A DNA stretch of 64,000 nucleotides from Streptomyces sp. NRRL S-31 (GTDB lineage Bacteria; Actinomycetota; Actinomycetes; Streptomycetales; Streptomycetaceae): assembly GCF_000718775.1 (NCBI RefSeq), contig NZ_JOCB01000014.1, forward strand, positions 32,375 to 96,374, in the 5' to 3' direction. The position numbers were made by a program, and so were the translations under genes. Below are positions 36,440 through 45,595 of this stretch, piece after piece. The notes beneath the pieces are model-generated. The model was not told the DNA's origin and did no database searches. It saw nothing but the letters and a program-made list of their open reading frames with translations. Within the stretch, counting starts at the first letter, position 1. Each line of letters opens with the position of its first letter.

Positions 36440-38068
36440 ATGAGCCAGGACGGCGCACACGGCCGGTACGCGGGACAGGCGCTGGCCGCCGGCCGCTACC
36501 AGCTGCGCGACTTGCTCGGCGAGGGCGGCATGGCCTCGGTGTACCTGGCGTACGACACGGTGCTGGACCGCCAGGTCGCCATCAAGACGCTGCACACGGA
36601 GCTCGGCCGGGAACAGGCGTTCCGCGAACGCTTCCGGCGCGAGGCGCAGGCCGTGGCCAAGCTCACGCACACCAACATCGTCTCCGTCTTCGACACCGGC
36701 GAGGACGAGCTGAACGGCATGGCGACGCCGTACATCGTCATGGAGTACGTCGAGGGCCACCCGCTCGGCTCCGTCCTGGAGCAGGACATCCGGGAGTACG
36801 GCGCGATGCCGGCCGGCAAGGCGCTGAAGATCACCGCCGATGTGCTCGCGGCCCTGGAGATCAGCCACGAGATGGGGCTGGTCCACCGCGACATCAAGCC
36901 GGGCAACGTGATGTCGACCAAGCGTGGTGTGGTCAAGGTCATGGACTTCGGCATCGCCCGCGCCATGCAGTCCGGTGTCACCTCGATGACGCAGACCGGC
37001 ATGGTCGTGGGCACCCCGCAGTACCTCTCGCCCGAGCAGGCCCTGGGCCGGGCCGTGGACGCCCGCTCCGACCTCTACTCGGTCGGCATCATGCTGTTCC
37101 AGCTGGTCACCGGGCGGCTGCCGTTCGACGCCGACTCACCGCTGGCGATCGCGTACGCGCATGTGCAGGAGGAGCCCGTGGCGCCCTCCTCGGTCAACCG
37201 CGCGCTGCCGCCCGCCGTGGACGCGCTGGTCGCCCGCGCGCTGCGGAAGAACCCGAACGAGCGCTTCCCGACCGCCGAGGCGATGCGCGCCGAGTGCCTG
37301 CGCGTCGCGGCCTCCGTCCACACGGCCCCGCCGAACATCGTGCCGGGCGCCGAGCCCCGGCAGAGCGGCACGGGGGTCGGCTCCGCGGTGTTCCCACCGG
37401 TCGACGGAGTGCCCCCGGCGCACCCCGGACAGGTGCGGATTCCGTACCAGACGGCCCCGAACCCGTACGGCCACCCGGCGCCCGCCCCCTCCTACGGCTA
37501 TCCGCAGCAGGGCGGCTACCAGACGGCGCCCGCGGGCTACGGCCCGCACACCGCTCCCCAGACCCCGCCGCCGTACACGATCGCGCCGCAGCCGGCCGGG
37601 CCGTCCGCCGGCGGCGGCCGGACCAGACGGCCGGTGCTCGTCGGCGCGGTCGCGGTGGCCGCCGTCGTGGCGGTCGGGCTGGTCGTCACGCTGACGCTGC
37701 GGAACGGCGGCGACGACGTCAAGCGCGGCACCGGGGGCGCCGACGTCTCGGCGTCCGCATCCCACCGGGCCGGCTACCTCGGTCCGGACACCTCGCGGCA
37801 GATCGACGCGGAGCAGTGCACCGACCCCCGGGAGTCGTGGCGGGACGAGGACAAGGTCCAACTGCCCGACTTCCGGTACAAGGACATCGGCTCCGTGAAG
37901 AAGTGCCTCCAGGCCGCGGGCTGGAAGTGGAACATCAAGGACCAGGACGACAACACCTGGGGCGACGGGACCGTCCTGAACCAGTTCCCCGCCCAGGGCA
38001 CCGACGTCGACCCGGACGCCGTGGGCTCCATCGAGCTGAGCGTGTCGACGGGCAACCCGCCGCAGTGA
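36440..38068 (+). CDS. Membrane Ser/Thr protein kinase with PASTA-like domain
   Basis: 542 residues from ATG 36440. The kinase domain (about 15-285) has V-A-I-K, HRDIKPGN and DFG intact. A Pro/Tyr/Gln-rich linker leads to a membrane helix at about 397-420. The outside region ends in one PASTA-like domain (about 478-537), seen from the pattern Y-K-D-I-G-S-V-K-K-C-L and V-L-N-Q-F-P-A-Q-G-T-D-V-D. PASTA domains bind peptidoglycan fragments or beta-lactams, so a cell-wall signal is likely. Followed by a terminator shared with the Bpa gene. Confidence 0.92.
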   Translation: MSQDGAHGRYAGQALAAGRYQLRDLLGEGGMASVYLAYDTVLDRQVAIKTLHTELGREQAFRERFRREAQAVAKLTHTNIVSVFDTGEDELNGMATPYIVMEYVEGHPLGSVLEQDIREYGAMPAGKALKITADVLAALEISHEMGLVHRDIKPGNVMSTKRGVVKVMDFGIARAMQSGVTSMTQTGMVVGTPQYLSPEQALGRAVDARSDLYSVGIMLFQLVTGRLPFDADSPLAIAYAHVQEEPVAPSSVNRALPPAVDALVARALRKNPNERFPTAEAMRAECLRVAASVHTAPPNIVPGAEPRQSGTGVGSAVFPPVDGVPPAHPGQVRIPYQTAPNPYGHPAPAPSYGYPQQGGYQTAPAGYGPHTAPQTPPPYTIAPQPAGPSAGGGRTRRPVLVGAVAVAAVVAVGLVVTLTLRNGGDDVKRGTGGADVSASASHRAGYLGPDTSRQIDAEQCTDPRESWRDEDKVQLPDFRYKDIGSVKKCLQAAGWKWNIKDQDDNTWGDGTVLNQFPAQGTDVDPDAVGSIELSVSTGNPPQ

Positions 38069-38105
38069 CCCGCGCCGGGGCACGGACCGGCCCGGCACAC
38101 GGGTC

Positions 38106-38131
38106 GGGCCCGGCGGTCGTCCGCCGGGCCC
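38106..38131. terminator. Bidirectional terminator
   Basis: GGGCCCGGCGG (38106-38116) and its complement (38121-38131) form an 11-bp stem with a TCGT tetraloop, followed by TT, between the convergent kinase and proteasome-activator genes. Confidence 0.85.
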
Positions 38132-38162
38132 TTCGGATGTGAGGGCCGCTCCGGCCGGTGGG

Positions 38163-38720
38163 CTACAGGTACGGCCCGCCCGAGCGGCCGCCCGCGGGGT
38201 GGTCGTCGACGCCCTCGGGACCGGGCATGCCCGGCGGGAGCGCACGGCGCATCGACTCCAGCTGGGCCCGCGCGGCCATCTGCTGGGCGAACAGCGTCGT
38301 CTGGATCCCGTGGAAGAGGCCCTCCAGCCAGCCCACCAACTGGGCCTGCGCGATCCGTAGCTCCGCGTCGCTCGGGGTGGCGTCGTCGGTGAACGGCAGG
38401 GAGAGCCGCTCCAGTTCCTCGACCAGCTCGGGGGCCAGGCCGTCCTCCAGCTCCTTGACCGAGCTGGCGTGGATCTCCTTCAGCCGCACCCGGCTGGCCT
38501 CGTCGAGGGGAGCCGCCCGCACCTCCTCCAGCAGCTGCTTGATCATGCTGCCGATCCGCATGACCTTGGCCGGCTGTTCCACCTGCTCCGTCACCGGGGT
38601 CTCACGGGAGTCGTCCCCGCCGCCGCCGAGTGCCATCCCGTCCTGCCCCACGACGAGGATCTGGGGGTTCTCCGGCGACCGTTCGTTCCTCGGCATCTCC
38701 ATGCCGTCATTCTCTCGCAC
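38163..38720 (-). CDS. bpa: Bacterial proteasome activator
   Basis: 185 residues from GTG 38720; ATG 38702 is an alternative. The central helical region (about 50-150) with E-I-H-A-S-S-V-K-E-L-E-D-G-L and L-V-G-W-L-E-G-L-F-H-G-I-Q matches the Bpa (PafE) family. The last residues are G-G-P-Y-L, close to the GQYL C terminus by which Bpa rings dock on the 20S proteasome alpha ring. Bpa opens the gate for ATP-independent degradation of unfolded proteins. Disordered ends are typical. Confidence 0.9.
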   Translation of the reverse strand: MRENDGMEMPRNERSPENPQILVVGQDGMALGGGGDDSRETPVTEQVEQPAKVMRIGSMIKQLLEEVRAAPLDEASRVRLKEIHASSVKELEDGLAPELVEELERLSLPFTDDATPSDAELRIAQAQLVGWLEGLFHGIQTTLFAQQMAARAQLESMRRALPPGMPGPEGVDDHPAGGRSGGPYL

Positions 38721-38876
38721 GCCACCACCTCACCACCGTGCTGCCCCCCTGTAGGGCCGTTCCGCCGTTTAGGCCCATCGAACCAATCCGGAATGCCCTC
38801 CCGCGCGTCGGATGTGAGGCTTGTGCCCGTCGGTTATCCATTGGTCACGACACCTGGGCTCCGGGAGGTCACCGAC

Positions 38877-39674
38877 GTGACTCCACGCCTGCGCATCACG
38901 CTCCGCCGGCTGCGGCCGCTGGCCGTCCTCACGGCGGTGGCACTGCCCGTATACGGCATCGCCGTCGTCTACGGCAGCCCGCCCGCGCACACCGCCGAGC
39001 CGGCCCCCGCCCACTCCTTTGCCCCGGGCCATGGGGCGGAGCGGCCCGCTCCCACGCCGCACCCGCCCCGGGAGCAGTCGTCCCCGGGGCACACGTCACC
39101 CGGCCACGGTGACCCCGGCCGCGGGCAACCGGAATCGGGGCGCGGTGACCCGGGTCGCGGGGAGCGAGGACATGAGGACTCCGAGCAAAGCCACCCGGGC
39201 CATGACCGTCCGGACCGGGACCCTTCCGCCCCCGCCGGCCTCGCGCCCGAGGACACACCCGCCCCCGTCCCGATGCCGTCCGACTCCGCCTCGGCCTCGG
39301 TCCACCCCTACCGCTCCCTCGCCTGGACCGAGCCGTCCCGGGCGGGCAGCCGGGCCGGTGAGGGGCGGATGCGGCCGGGCCGGCCCGACGGACCGGCGGC
39401 CCAGGTGGAGGGCGACGACGACCCCGCCCCCGCCACCCCCGCCGCCCAGCCGGCGGAGCCGGAGACCACGGACGTGCCGGCCGCCTCGGAGTCCCCCGAC
39501 GCGACCGGCACCGGCCGTGCCACCACTGAGCCGCCGGCCTCCGCCCAGCAGGCGCAGGAGGGCGAGGCCCCCGCGGAGCCGGTCCTGCGGCTCCTGCCGC
39601 TGGGCAGCGGGCTGGTGCTCATAGGTCTGGGCCTGGGCCTCGCCCTCCTCGGCCTGAGACTGCGCAGGAGCTGA
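38877..39674 (+). CDS. Membrane-anchored extracellular Pro/Gly/Ser-rich protein
   Basis: 265 residues from GTG 38877, chosen because GGGAGG lies nine bases upstream. An N-terminal signal (about residues 12-35) is followed by a long disordered part containing repeated P-G-H-x/P-G-R-G units rich in His, Gly and Pro. A C-terminal helix (about 240-260) ends in R-L-R-R-S, as in a stop-transfer anchor. No LPxTG motif is seen. I do not recognise the family. It could be a cell-surface stalk. Confidence 0.65.
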   Translation: MTPRLRITLRRLRPLAVLTAVALPVYGIAVVYGSPPAHTAEPAPAHSFAPGHGAERPAPTPHPPREQSSPGHTSPGHGDPGRGQPESGRGDPGRGERGHEDSEQSHPGHDRPDRDPSAPAGLAPEDTPAPVPMPSDSASASVHPYRSLAWTEPSRAGSRAGEGRMRPGRPDGPAAQVEGDDDPAPATPAAQPAEPETTDVPAASESPDATGTGRATTEPPASAQQAQEGEAPAEPVLRLLPLGSGLVLIGLGLGLALLGLRLRRS

Positions 39675-39688
39675 CCCGCGTGGCGCCG

Positions 39689-40669
39689 CTACGACGTCAC
39701 CAGCAGCACCTTGCCGACGTGCCCGCTCTCCTCCACCAGCCGCTGTGCCTCGGCCGCCTCCGCCATCGGCAGCTCGCGGTCCACGACCGGGCGGACATGC
39801 CCGGCGGCCAGCAGGGGCCACACGTGCTCGCGTACGGCGGCGACGATGGCCGCCTTCTCGCCCAGCGGACGGGCGCGCAGCGAGGTCGCGCTGATCGCGG
39901 CCCGCTTGCTCAGCAGCGCCCCGATGTTCAGCTCCCCCTTGACTCCGCCCTGCATCCCGATGATCGCGAGGCGGCCGTTGACGGCGAGGGCCTGGACGTT
40001 GCGGTCCAGGTACTTGGCGCCCATGTTGTCGAGGATGACGTCGGCGCCCGTGCCGCCGGTGGCCTGCTGGATCTCGGCGACGAAGTCCTGCTCGCGGTAG
40101 TTGATGAGGACGTCCGCGCCCAGCTCGGCGCACCGGTCGAGCTTCTCCTTGGTGCCGGCGGTCACCGCGACCTTGGCGCCGATGGCCTTGGCGAGCTGGA
40201 TCGCCATGGTGCCGATGCCGCTGGAGCCGCCGTGCACCAGCAGCGTCTCGCCGGGGCGCAGATGGGCGACCATGAACACGTTGGACCAGACGGTGCAGAC
40301 CACCTCGGGCAGCGCCGCCGCCCGGGTGAGGTCGACGCCCTCGGGCACGGACAGCAGTTGCCCGGCCGGCACGGCGACCTTCTCGGCGTAACCGCCGCCC
40401 GCGAGCAGCGCGCACACCTGGTCGCCGACGGCCCAGCCGGAGACGCCGGGGCCGAGCGCGGCGATCCTGCCGGAGCACTCCAGGCCGGGGTAGGGGGAGG
40501 CTCCGGGCGGCGGGTTGTACGCGCCCTGGCGCTGGAGGATGTCGGCACGGTTGACTGCGCTGGCCGCCACCTCGACCAGCACCTCGCCCTCCCCGGGCAA
40601 CGGGTCGGGGACCTCGTCCCACACCAGGACCTCGGGACCGCCGGGTTCGGAAATCGTGATCGCATGCAT
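39689..40669 (-). CDS. NAD(P)H:quinone oxidoreductase, MDR family (PIG3/QOR-like)
   Basis: 326 residues. The N-terminal GroES-like domain has the R-A-D-I-L-Q-R-Q-G motif of the quinone oxidoreductase branch. The Rossmann domain has the NADP-binding segment V-H-G-G-S-S-G-I-G. Zinc ligands of true alcohol dehydrogenases are absent. Length fits the TP53I3/PIG3 branch. Probably a soluble reductase of quinones or enones. It is next to but not clearly cotranscribed with the channel gene. Confidence 0.9.
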   Translation of the reverse strand: MHAITISEPGGPEVLVWDEVPDPLPGEGEVLVEVAASAVNRADILQRQGAYNPPPGASPYPGLECSGRIAALGPGVSGWAVGDQVCALLAGGGYAEKVAVPAGQLLSVPEGVDLTRAAALPEVVCTVWSNVFMVAHLRPGETLLVHGGSSGIGTMAIQLAKAIGAKVAVTAGTKEKLDRCAELGADVLINYREQDFVAEIQQATGGTGADVILDNMGAKYLDRNVQALAVNGRLAIIGMQGGVKGELNIGALLSKRAAISATSLRARPLGEKAAIVAAVREHVWPLLAAGHVRPVVDRELPMAEAAEAQRLVEESGHVGKVLLVTS

Positions 40670-40698
40670 GCGGGTGACGCTACTCCCCGACGGGCCGC

Positions 40699-41796
40699 TC
40701 AGCCGCGCGACAGCGGACGGGTGTCCGGGGTCACCTGAGCGCCGGGGGTGGCCCGGACGATGGTGATGAGCCGGTCCGTCAGCTGGAGGGTGCCCACGGA
40801 CGGATCGTCGTAGCCGAGCACCCGGTGTCCGCGCAGGACGCTCACCACGAGGTCGTCCGTCTCCCGTGGCGTCTTGCCCACCTCGCGGCGGACCACCGGC
40901 CGTTCGACGAGGTCGAGTCCGCTGCCCTGCTGGATGAGGTCCTCCATCACCATGCCGGCGGCGGGGCTGAGCACGGAGAGGCCGAGCAGCCGGCCGGCCG
41001 CGCCGGAGCTGGTGATGACGGCGTCGGCGCCGGACTGCCGGAGCAGCGGGGCGTTCTCCTCCTCGCGGACCGCGGCCACGATCTTGGCGCCGCGGTTGAG
41101 CTGGCGGGCGGTCAGGGTGACGAGGACCGAGGTGTCGTCACGCTGCGGGGCCACGATGATCTGCCGTGCCTTGTGCAGTTCGGCCCGCTTGAGCACGTCG
41201 CTGCGGGTGGCGTCGCCTATGACCCCGGCGTAGCCCTCCGCGGTCGCCGCGTCGATCGCCTTGGAGCTGGGGTCGACCACGACGACCTGCTCCTTCTTCA
41301 GGCCGGTCGCGCAGACGGTCTGGATCGCCGACCGTCCCTTCGTGCCGAAGCCGATGACGACGGTGTGGTCGCGCAAGGTGGACCTCCAGCGGTTCAGGCG
41401 CCATTCCTCACGGGTGCGTTCGGTGAGGACCTCCAGCGTGGTGCCGACCAGGATGATCAGGAACAGCACGCGCAGGGGCGTGATGAGGAAGATGTTGGTG
41501 AGCCGGGCGCCGTCGCTGACCGGGGTGATGTCGCCGTACCCCGTGGTGGAGAGGGTCACGGTCGCGTAGTAGAACGCGTCGAGCAGGTCGACCGAGCCGT
41601 CGGCGTTGTCGTTGTAGCCGTCGCGGTCGGCGTAGACGATCAGCGCGGTGGCGACCAGCACCGCCAAAGCCATGACCAGGCGCTTGACGACCTGCCGGAT
41701 CGGGCGCTCCACCACTTTCCTCGGGAGTTCCACCCGATGGGTCACCAGATGCTCGCCCGCTTGGCGGGCGATGGCGTCGTGGCCCGGAAGTTTCAC
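40699..41796 (-). CDS. Potassium channel with RCK (TrkA-N/TrkA-C) domain
   Basis: 365 residues from GTG 41796, which overlaps the moeA stop as GTGA and has GGGG ten bases upstream; GTG 41805 and 41829 are alternatives. Two membrane helices (about 38-58 and 100-122) flank the selectivity filter T-T-G-Y-G-D (84-89). An RCK domain follows with V-I-G-F-G-T-K-G-R and a TrkA-C part near the end. It is a ligand-gated K+ channel of the MthK/Kch type. The start region overlaps a parS sequence. Confidence 0.9.
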   Translation of the reverse strand: MKLPGHDAIARQAGEHLVTHRVELPRKVVERPIRQVVKRLVMALAVLVATALIVYADRDGYNDNADGSVDLLDAFYYATVTLSTTGYGDITPVSDGARLTNIFLITPLRVLFLIILVGTTLEVLTERTREEWRLNRWRSTLRDHTVVIGFGTKGRSAIQTVCATGLKKEQVVVVDPSSKAIDAATAEGYAGVIGDATRSDVLKRAELHKARQIIVAPQRDDTSVLVTLTARQLNRGAKIVAAVREEENAPLLRQSGADAVITSSGAAGRLLGLSVLSPAAGMVMEDLIQQGSGLDLVERPVVRREVGKTPRETDDLVVSVLRGHRVLGYDDPSVGTLQLTDRLITIVRATPGAQVTPDTRPLSRG

Positions 41797-41803
41797 GTGA
41801 AAC
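41790..41803. other. parS site (ParB binding) at the moeA/channel gene junction
   Basis: GTTTCACGTGAAAC is an exact match to the Streptomyces parS consensus and a perfect 14-bp palindrome. It contains the TGA stop of moeA (41793-41795) and the GTG start of the channel gene (41794-41796). Streptomyces parS sites cluster within a few hundred kilobases of oriC. Confidence 0.92.
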
Positions 41804-43187
41804 ACACCCCGATTCCGGCGGTCGCCCACGGCAGGTCCAGCAGCTCCGTCTCCTCGTCCTGCCGCGCCCCGCCCGGCGGTACGACGGCCAGCGCGTCGGC
41901 GGCGGCGACGCCACGGAGCATGGCCGGACCGTTGTAGCGCAGCGGCACGGCATGGTCGCCGCGGAGCACCACGGGGATGAGCCGGGTGTCGTGCGGGTGT
42001 CCCTGCACCGCCTCCTTGAGGGGCAGGGTGTACGGCTCGGGGGCGGGGCGGGCGGCGAGGGTCCGCAGCAGCGGCTCGGCGAGCGTGAGCAGGCCGGAGA
42101 CGGCCGCGAGGGGGTTGCCGGGCAGGCCGACGAGGTGCTGGTGGTCGCTGACGCGGGCCAACAGCATGGGGTGACCGGGTCGTACCTTCACCCCGTCGAC
42201 GAGGAGTTCGGCACCGATGCGCTCCAGGACGGGGTGGACGTGGTCCACGGGTCCGGCCGCGGTGCCGCCCGTGGTGACGATCACGTCGGCTGCGGAGCCG
42301 GTGACCGCCTTGCGCAGCGCCCGGGCGTCGTCACCGATCCGGCGGACGGCGACGACGTCGGCGCCGAGCGCGCGCAGCCAGGGCGGCAGCATGGGGCCGA
42401 GCGCGTCCCTGATCAGCCCGTCGTGCGGCAGACCTCCGGTCAGCAGCTCGTCGCCGAGGATCAGGACTTCGACGCGGGGCCGGGGCACGACGGTGACCGT
42501 GTCGTAGCCGGCCGCCGCGGCGAGGCCCAGGACGGCGGGGGTGACCAGGGTGCCGACGGGCAGCAACTGGTCGCCGGTGCGGCACTCCTGGCCACGGGAG
42601 CGGATGTCCTGGCCGTGCAGCATCTCGCGGGTGGTGTGCAGCCGGCCCTGGGCGTCGATCCGGCCGTGTTCGGTGCGCAGGACGGCGGTGGTGTCGGCGG
42701 GGATGCGGGCTCCGGTGGCGATGCGGACCGCCTCGCCGTCGGTGAGCGGGTCGGGCTGCGCGTGCCCGGCGAGCACGCCGTCCTCCCGTACCTGCCAGGG
42801 ACCGGGCCCGGCGACCGCCCAGCCGTCCATCGCGGAGGTGTCGAAGGAGGGCAGGTCGGTGAGCGCCTCCAGGGGGGCGGCCAGGACCAGTCCGAGGGCG
42901 TCGCCGAGGGAAACGGGGACGGGGGCCCGCCGGGCACCGGTGGCTCCGCCGTCCTCTTTCCTGGGGCCCTGTGCGCGGGCGGCGCGGGCGGCGATCTCGC
43001 GGGCCCGGGGCCAGGGGGTGGCCCGGTGCCGCTCGCCGGACGGCTGCGCGGGCGTGCCGGGCGGCTGGCCCGTGCCGTCGTCGCCGGGGTCCTTGTGGAC
43101 GTCTCTCACCAGTGCCAGGGCCTCCTCGACGTCGAGATCGTCGGTGTCCGTGGCGGGTGTCCCGGCCCGGGTACCGGGGGCGGTCAT
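41793..43187 (-). CDS. moeA: Molybdopterin molybdotransferase
   Basis: 464 residues from ATG 43187. It inserts molybdate into adenylated molybdopterin to form molybdenum cofactor. The family motifs S-A-M-D-G-W-A, G-D-E-L-L-T-G-G and T-T-G-G-T-A-A-G are present in order. The first 80 residues are a disordered extension containing EEALALVRD that is longer than usual. The start overlaps the MobA-like stop by four bases (ATGA), and the stop lies in the parS site. Operon with the MobA-like and channel genes. Confidence 0.92.
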   Translation of the reverse strand: MTAPGTRAGTPATDTDDLDVEEALALVRDVHKDPGDDGTGQPPGTPAQPSGERHRATPWPRAREIAARAARAQGPRKEDGGATGARRAPVPVSLGDALGLVLAAPLEALTDLPSFDTSAMDGWAVAGPGPWQVREDGVLAGHAQPDPLTDGEAVRIATGARIPADTTAVLRTEHGRIDAQGRLHTTREMLHGQDIRSRGQECRTGDQLLPVGTLVTPAVLGLAAAAGYDTVTVVPRPRVEVLILGDELLTGGLPHDGLIRDALGPMLPPWLRALGADVVAVRRIGDDARALRKAVTGSAADVIVTTGGTAAGPVDHVHPVLERIGAELLVDGVKVRPGHPMLLARVSDHQHLVGLPGNPLAAVSGLLTLAEPLLRTLAARPAPEPYTLPLKEAVQGHPHDTRLIPVVLRGDHAVPLRYNGPAMLRGVAAADALAVVPPGGARQDEETELLDLPWATAGIGVCFT

Positions 43188-44092
43188 CCGGCGTCCGGGG
43201 CGCTCGGGCCCCCGCCGCTCTCGTCGTTCTCCTCTTCCCACCGCGAGGCCAGCGCGGCGGCCTTGCGGACGGCCTCGGCGACGGCCTCGGGGCCTCCCCC
43301 GGCCCGGGCCGCGGCGTAGCCGACGAGGAAGGTGGTCAGCGGGGCGGCCGGGCGGGCCACCCCGTGGGCGGCGTCACGGGCCAGGTCGAGCAGGACGCCG
43401 GTGTCGACGTCCAGGTCGATGCCCAGTTCGTCCTTGGCTGCGGAGATCCATTCATCCAACACGTACCCATGGTCCCTGATGCGTGCCCTGGCGTCGGCGA
43501 TGTCCCCCCAGGTGTCGCAGTCGAACGAGGCGAGCGGATCCGGGACGCGGCTGAGGCTCAGGGCACCGGTCAGCCGGCGCAGGGGCAGTCCGGCGAGGCC
43601 GTCGTGCGCGGCGGCGAGGTCGGCCAGCTCGCGGCGCAGGGCGGCGGTGCGGTAAGCGGCCACGAGCGGCTGGTCGCGGTCGTCGGCGTCGGTGAGCAGC
43701 GCGCCCTCGGTACCGGTGTCCTGAAGGGTGGTCAGCAGCCGGCGGACCGTATCCGGTCCGAGGAAGGGCAGGTCGGCGGAGAGGACGACGGTCCGCCCGG
43801 CGGTGGTGAGCCGCAGGCCGGCCTCCAGCGCGGCGACCGGCCCGCCGCCGGGCGGCTCCTCACGGGCCCAGCGCACCGGGCGGGCGGTGGGCCGGGGCGC
43901 GGCCACGACGACGGTCGTCCGGGCGTCCGCGCAGGCCGCGAGCACCCGGTCGAGCAGCGCGCGGCCGCCGACCCGGACCGCGGGTTTGTCGGCCCCGCCG
44001 AGCCGCCGGGCGGCACCGCCGGCCAGGATGACGGCGTCGTACGGCACGGGTGGCGCGGGCGTCCCGGGGAGGGCGGATGCGGCGTCGGTCAC
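43184..44092 (-). CDS. MobA-like nucleotidyltransferase fused to DUF6457 domain
   Basis: 302 residues. The N-terminal part is a MobA/IspD-type NTP transferase with L-A-G-G-A-A-R-R-L-G-G-A-D-K-P. MobA attaches GMP to molybdopterin. From about residue 215 a DUF6457 domain follows, starting at L-D-E-W-I and ending near the C terminus. This fusion is common in actinobacteria. First gene of the operon with moeA. The exact nucleotide used is inferred from context. Confidence 0.85.
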   Translation of the reverse strand: MTDAASALPGTPAPPVPYDAVILAGGAARRLGGADKPAVRVGGRALLDRVLAACADARTTVVVAAPRPTARPVRWAREEPPGGGPVAALEAGLRLTTAGRTVVLSADLPFLGPDTVRRLLTTLQDTGTEGALLTDADDRDQPLVAAYRTAALRRELADLAAAHDGLAGLPLRRLTGALSLSRVPDPLASFDCDTWGDIADARARIRDHGYVLDEWISAAKDELGIDLDVDTGVLLDLARDAAHGVARPAAPLTTFLVGYAAARAGGGPEAVAEAVRKAAALASRWEEENDESGGGPSAPDAG

Positions 44093-44161
44093 CCCACGAG
44101 TATGTCCCGTCCGTCCCTCCGCGCGGATCGGCGTACGTCCCCTCGCGTGGGGGCTCGTCCC

Positions 44162-45595
44162 TCACAGGGTGCGCAGCAGCACCGCCGGCTGTTCCACGCA
44201 GTCCGCGACGTACCGCAGGAAGCCACCCGCCGTGCCGCCGTCGCACACCCGGTGGTCGAAGGTGAGCGAGAGCTGCACGACCTGCCGGACGGCCAGCTCG
44301 CCCTCGAACACCCACGGCTTGGGGACGATGCGTCCGACGCCGAGCATGGCCGCCTCGGGGTGGTTGACGATCGGCGTGGAGCCGTCGACGCCGAAGACGC
44401 CGTAGTTGTTCAGCGTGAAGGTGCCGCCGGTGAGTTCCCCTGGAGTCAGGGTGCCCGTCCGGGCCGCCTCGGTGAGCCGGGCGAACTCGGCGGTCAGGGA
44501 CTCGGCGTCGCGCGCGTGGGCGTCCCGGACCACGGGCACGACCAGCCCGCGGTCGGTCTGGGCGGCGAACCCGAGGTGGACGTGGTCGAGCTGGACGACC
44601 TCGCGGGCCTCGGTGTCGACGTACGAGTTCAGCTCGGGGAACCGGGCCAGCGCGGCGGTGGCGATCCGGGCGAGCAGCGCGAGGAGGGAGATCTTCGCGC
44701 CCCCGGAGGCGTTCATCGCGGCCCTGGCGCGCAGGAGTTCGGTCGCGTCGGCGTCGACCCAGCAGGTCGCGTCCGGGATCTCCCGGCGGCTGCGGGAGAG
44801 CTTGTCGGCGACGGCACCGCGCACGCCCTTGAGCGGGATGCGCACACCACCCCCGACACGCCCGCTGTCGGCACGCCCGCTGTCGGCACGGGGTGTCGGG
44901 GCGACCGGCGAAGGCGCCACGGCGGTGCCGACGGCCGGTGTCCCCGCCGTACCGGTCGCCATGGCCCGCAGCGCGTCCTCCACGTCCGCGCGCAGGATCA
45001 GCCCGTCCGGTCCGGAGCCGGCCAGCTCCCGCAGGTCGACGCCGTTGTCCCGGGCGAGTTTGCGGACGAGGGGGGAGATCACGGCAACGGGTCCGCCGCC
45101 GGGTGCGGACACGGGCGGGGCGGGAGCCGCCTGGGCCGGCGCGGGCCCCCGCGTGGCCGCCCGGCCCGCCGCGAGGTCCCGGACCGGTGCGGCCGTGTCC
45201 GTGCGGGCCGCCGGCTGGGCGCCGTCGTGCCGCCGGGCCGTGCCGTTCGCGGTGGCGGTACCCGCCCGGACCCGGCGCCGGCGGCCGGCGGGAGCCTGGG
45301 TGCCGTACCCCACCAGGACGTTGCCCGAGCCCTCCGGCTCCGCCGCCGCTTCGCCCACGGCGACCGTCAGCAGCGGGGCACCGACGGGCAGTTCGGCGCC
45401 CTCCTCGCCGAAGCGGGCGGTGACCACGCCGCCGTACGGGCAGGGCACCTCGACCATCGCCTTGGCCGTCTCCACCTCGACCACCGGCTGGTCGACGACG
45501 ACCACGTCACCGACCTCGACGAGCCAGCGGACGATCTCCGCCTCGGTGAGCCCTTCGCCGAGGTCGGGCAGCTTGAACTCCAGCACCTGCGTCAT
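44162..45595 (-). CDS. bkdC: Branched-chain 2-oxo acid dehydrogenase E2, second copy
   Basis: 477 residues. The lipoyl domain has K45 in ETAKA, a long linker rich in Ala/Pro/Arg, a peripheral subunit-binding domain (about 175-215), a further linker, and the acyltransferase core with H448-x-x-x-D452-G. The start overlaps the E1 beta stop by four bases. Last gene of the second bkd operon. It is distinct enough in linkers from the first copy to be an old paralogue rather than a recent duplication. Confidence 0.92.
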   Translation of the reverse strand: MTQVLEFKLPDLGEGLTEAEIVRWLVEVGDVVVVDQPVVEVETAKAMVEVPCPYGGVVTARFGEEGAELPVGAPLLTVAVGEAAAEPEGSGNVLVGYGTQAPAGRRRRVRAGTATANGTARRHDGAQPAARTDTAAPVRDLAAGRAATRGPAPAQAAPAPPVSAPGGGPVAVISPLVRKLARDNGVDLRELAGSGPDGLILRADVEDALRAMATGTAGTPAVGTAVAPSPVAPTPRADSGRADSGRVGGGVRIPLKGVRGAVADKLSRSRREIPDATCWVDADATELLRARAAMNASGGAKISLLALLARIATAALARFPELNSYVDTEAREVVQLDHVHLGFAAQTDRGLVVPVVRDAHARDAESLTAEFARLTEAARTGTLTPGELTGGTFTLNNYGVFGVDGSTPIVNHPEAAMLGVGRIVPKPWVFEGELAVRQVVQLSLTFDHRVCDGGTAGGFLRYVADCVEQPAVLLRTL

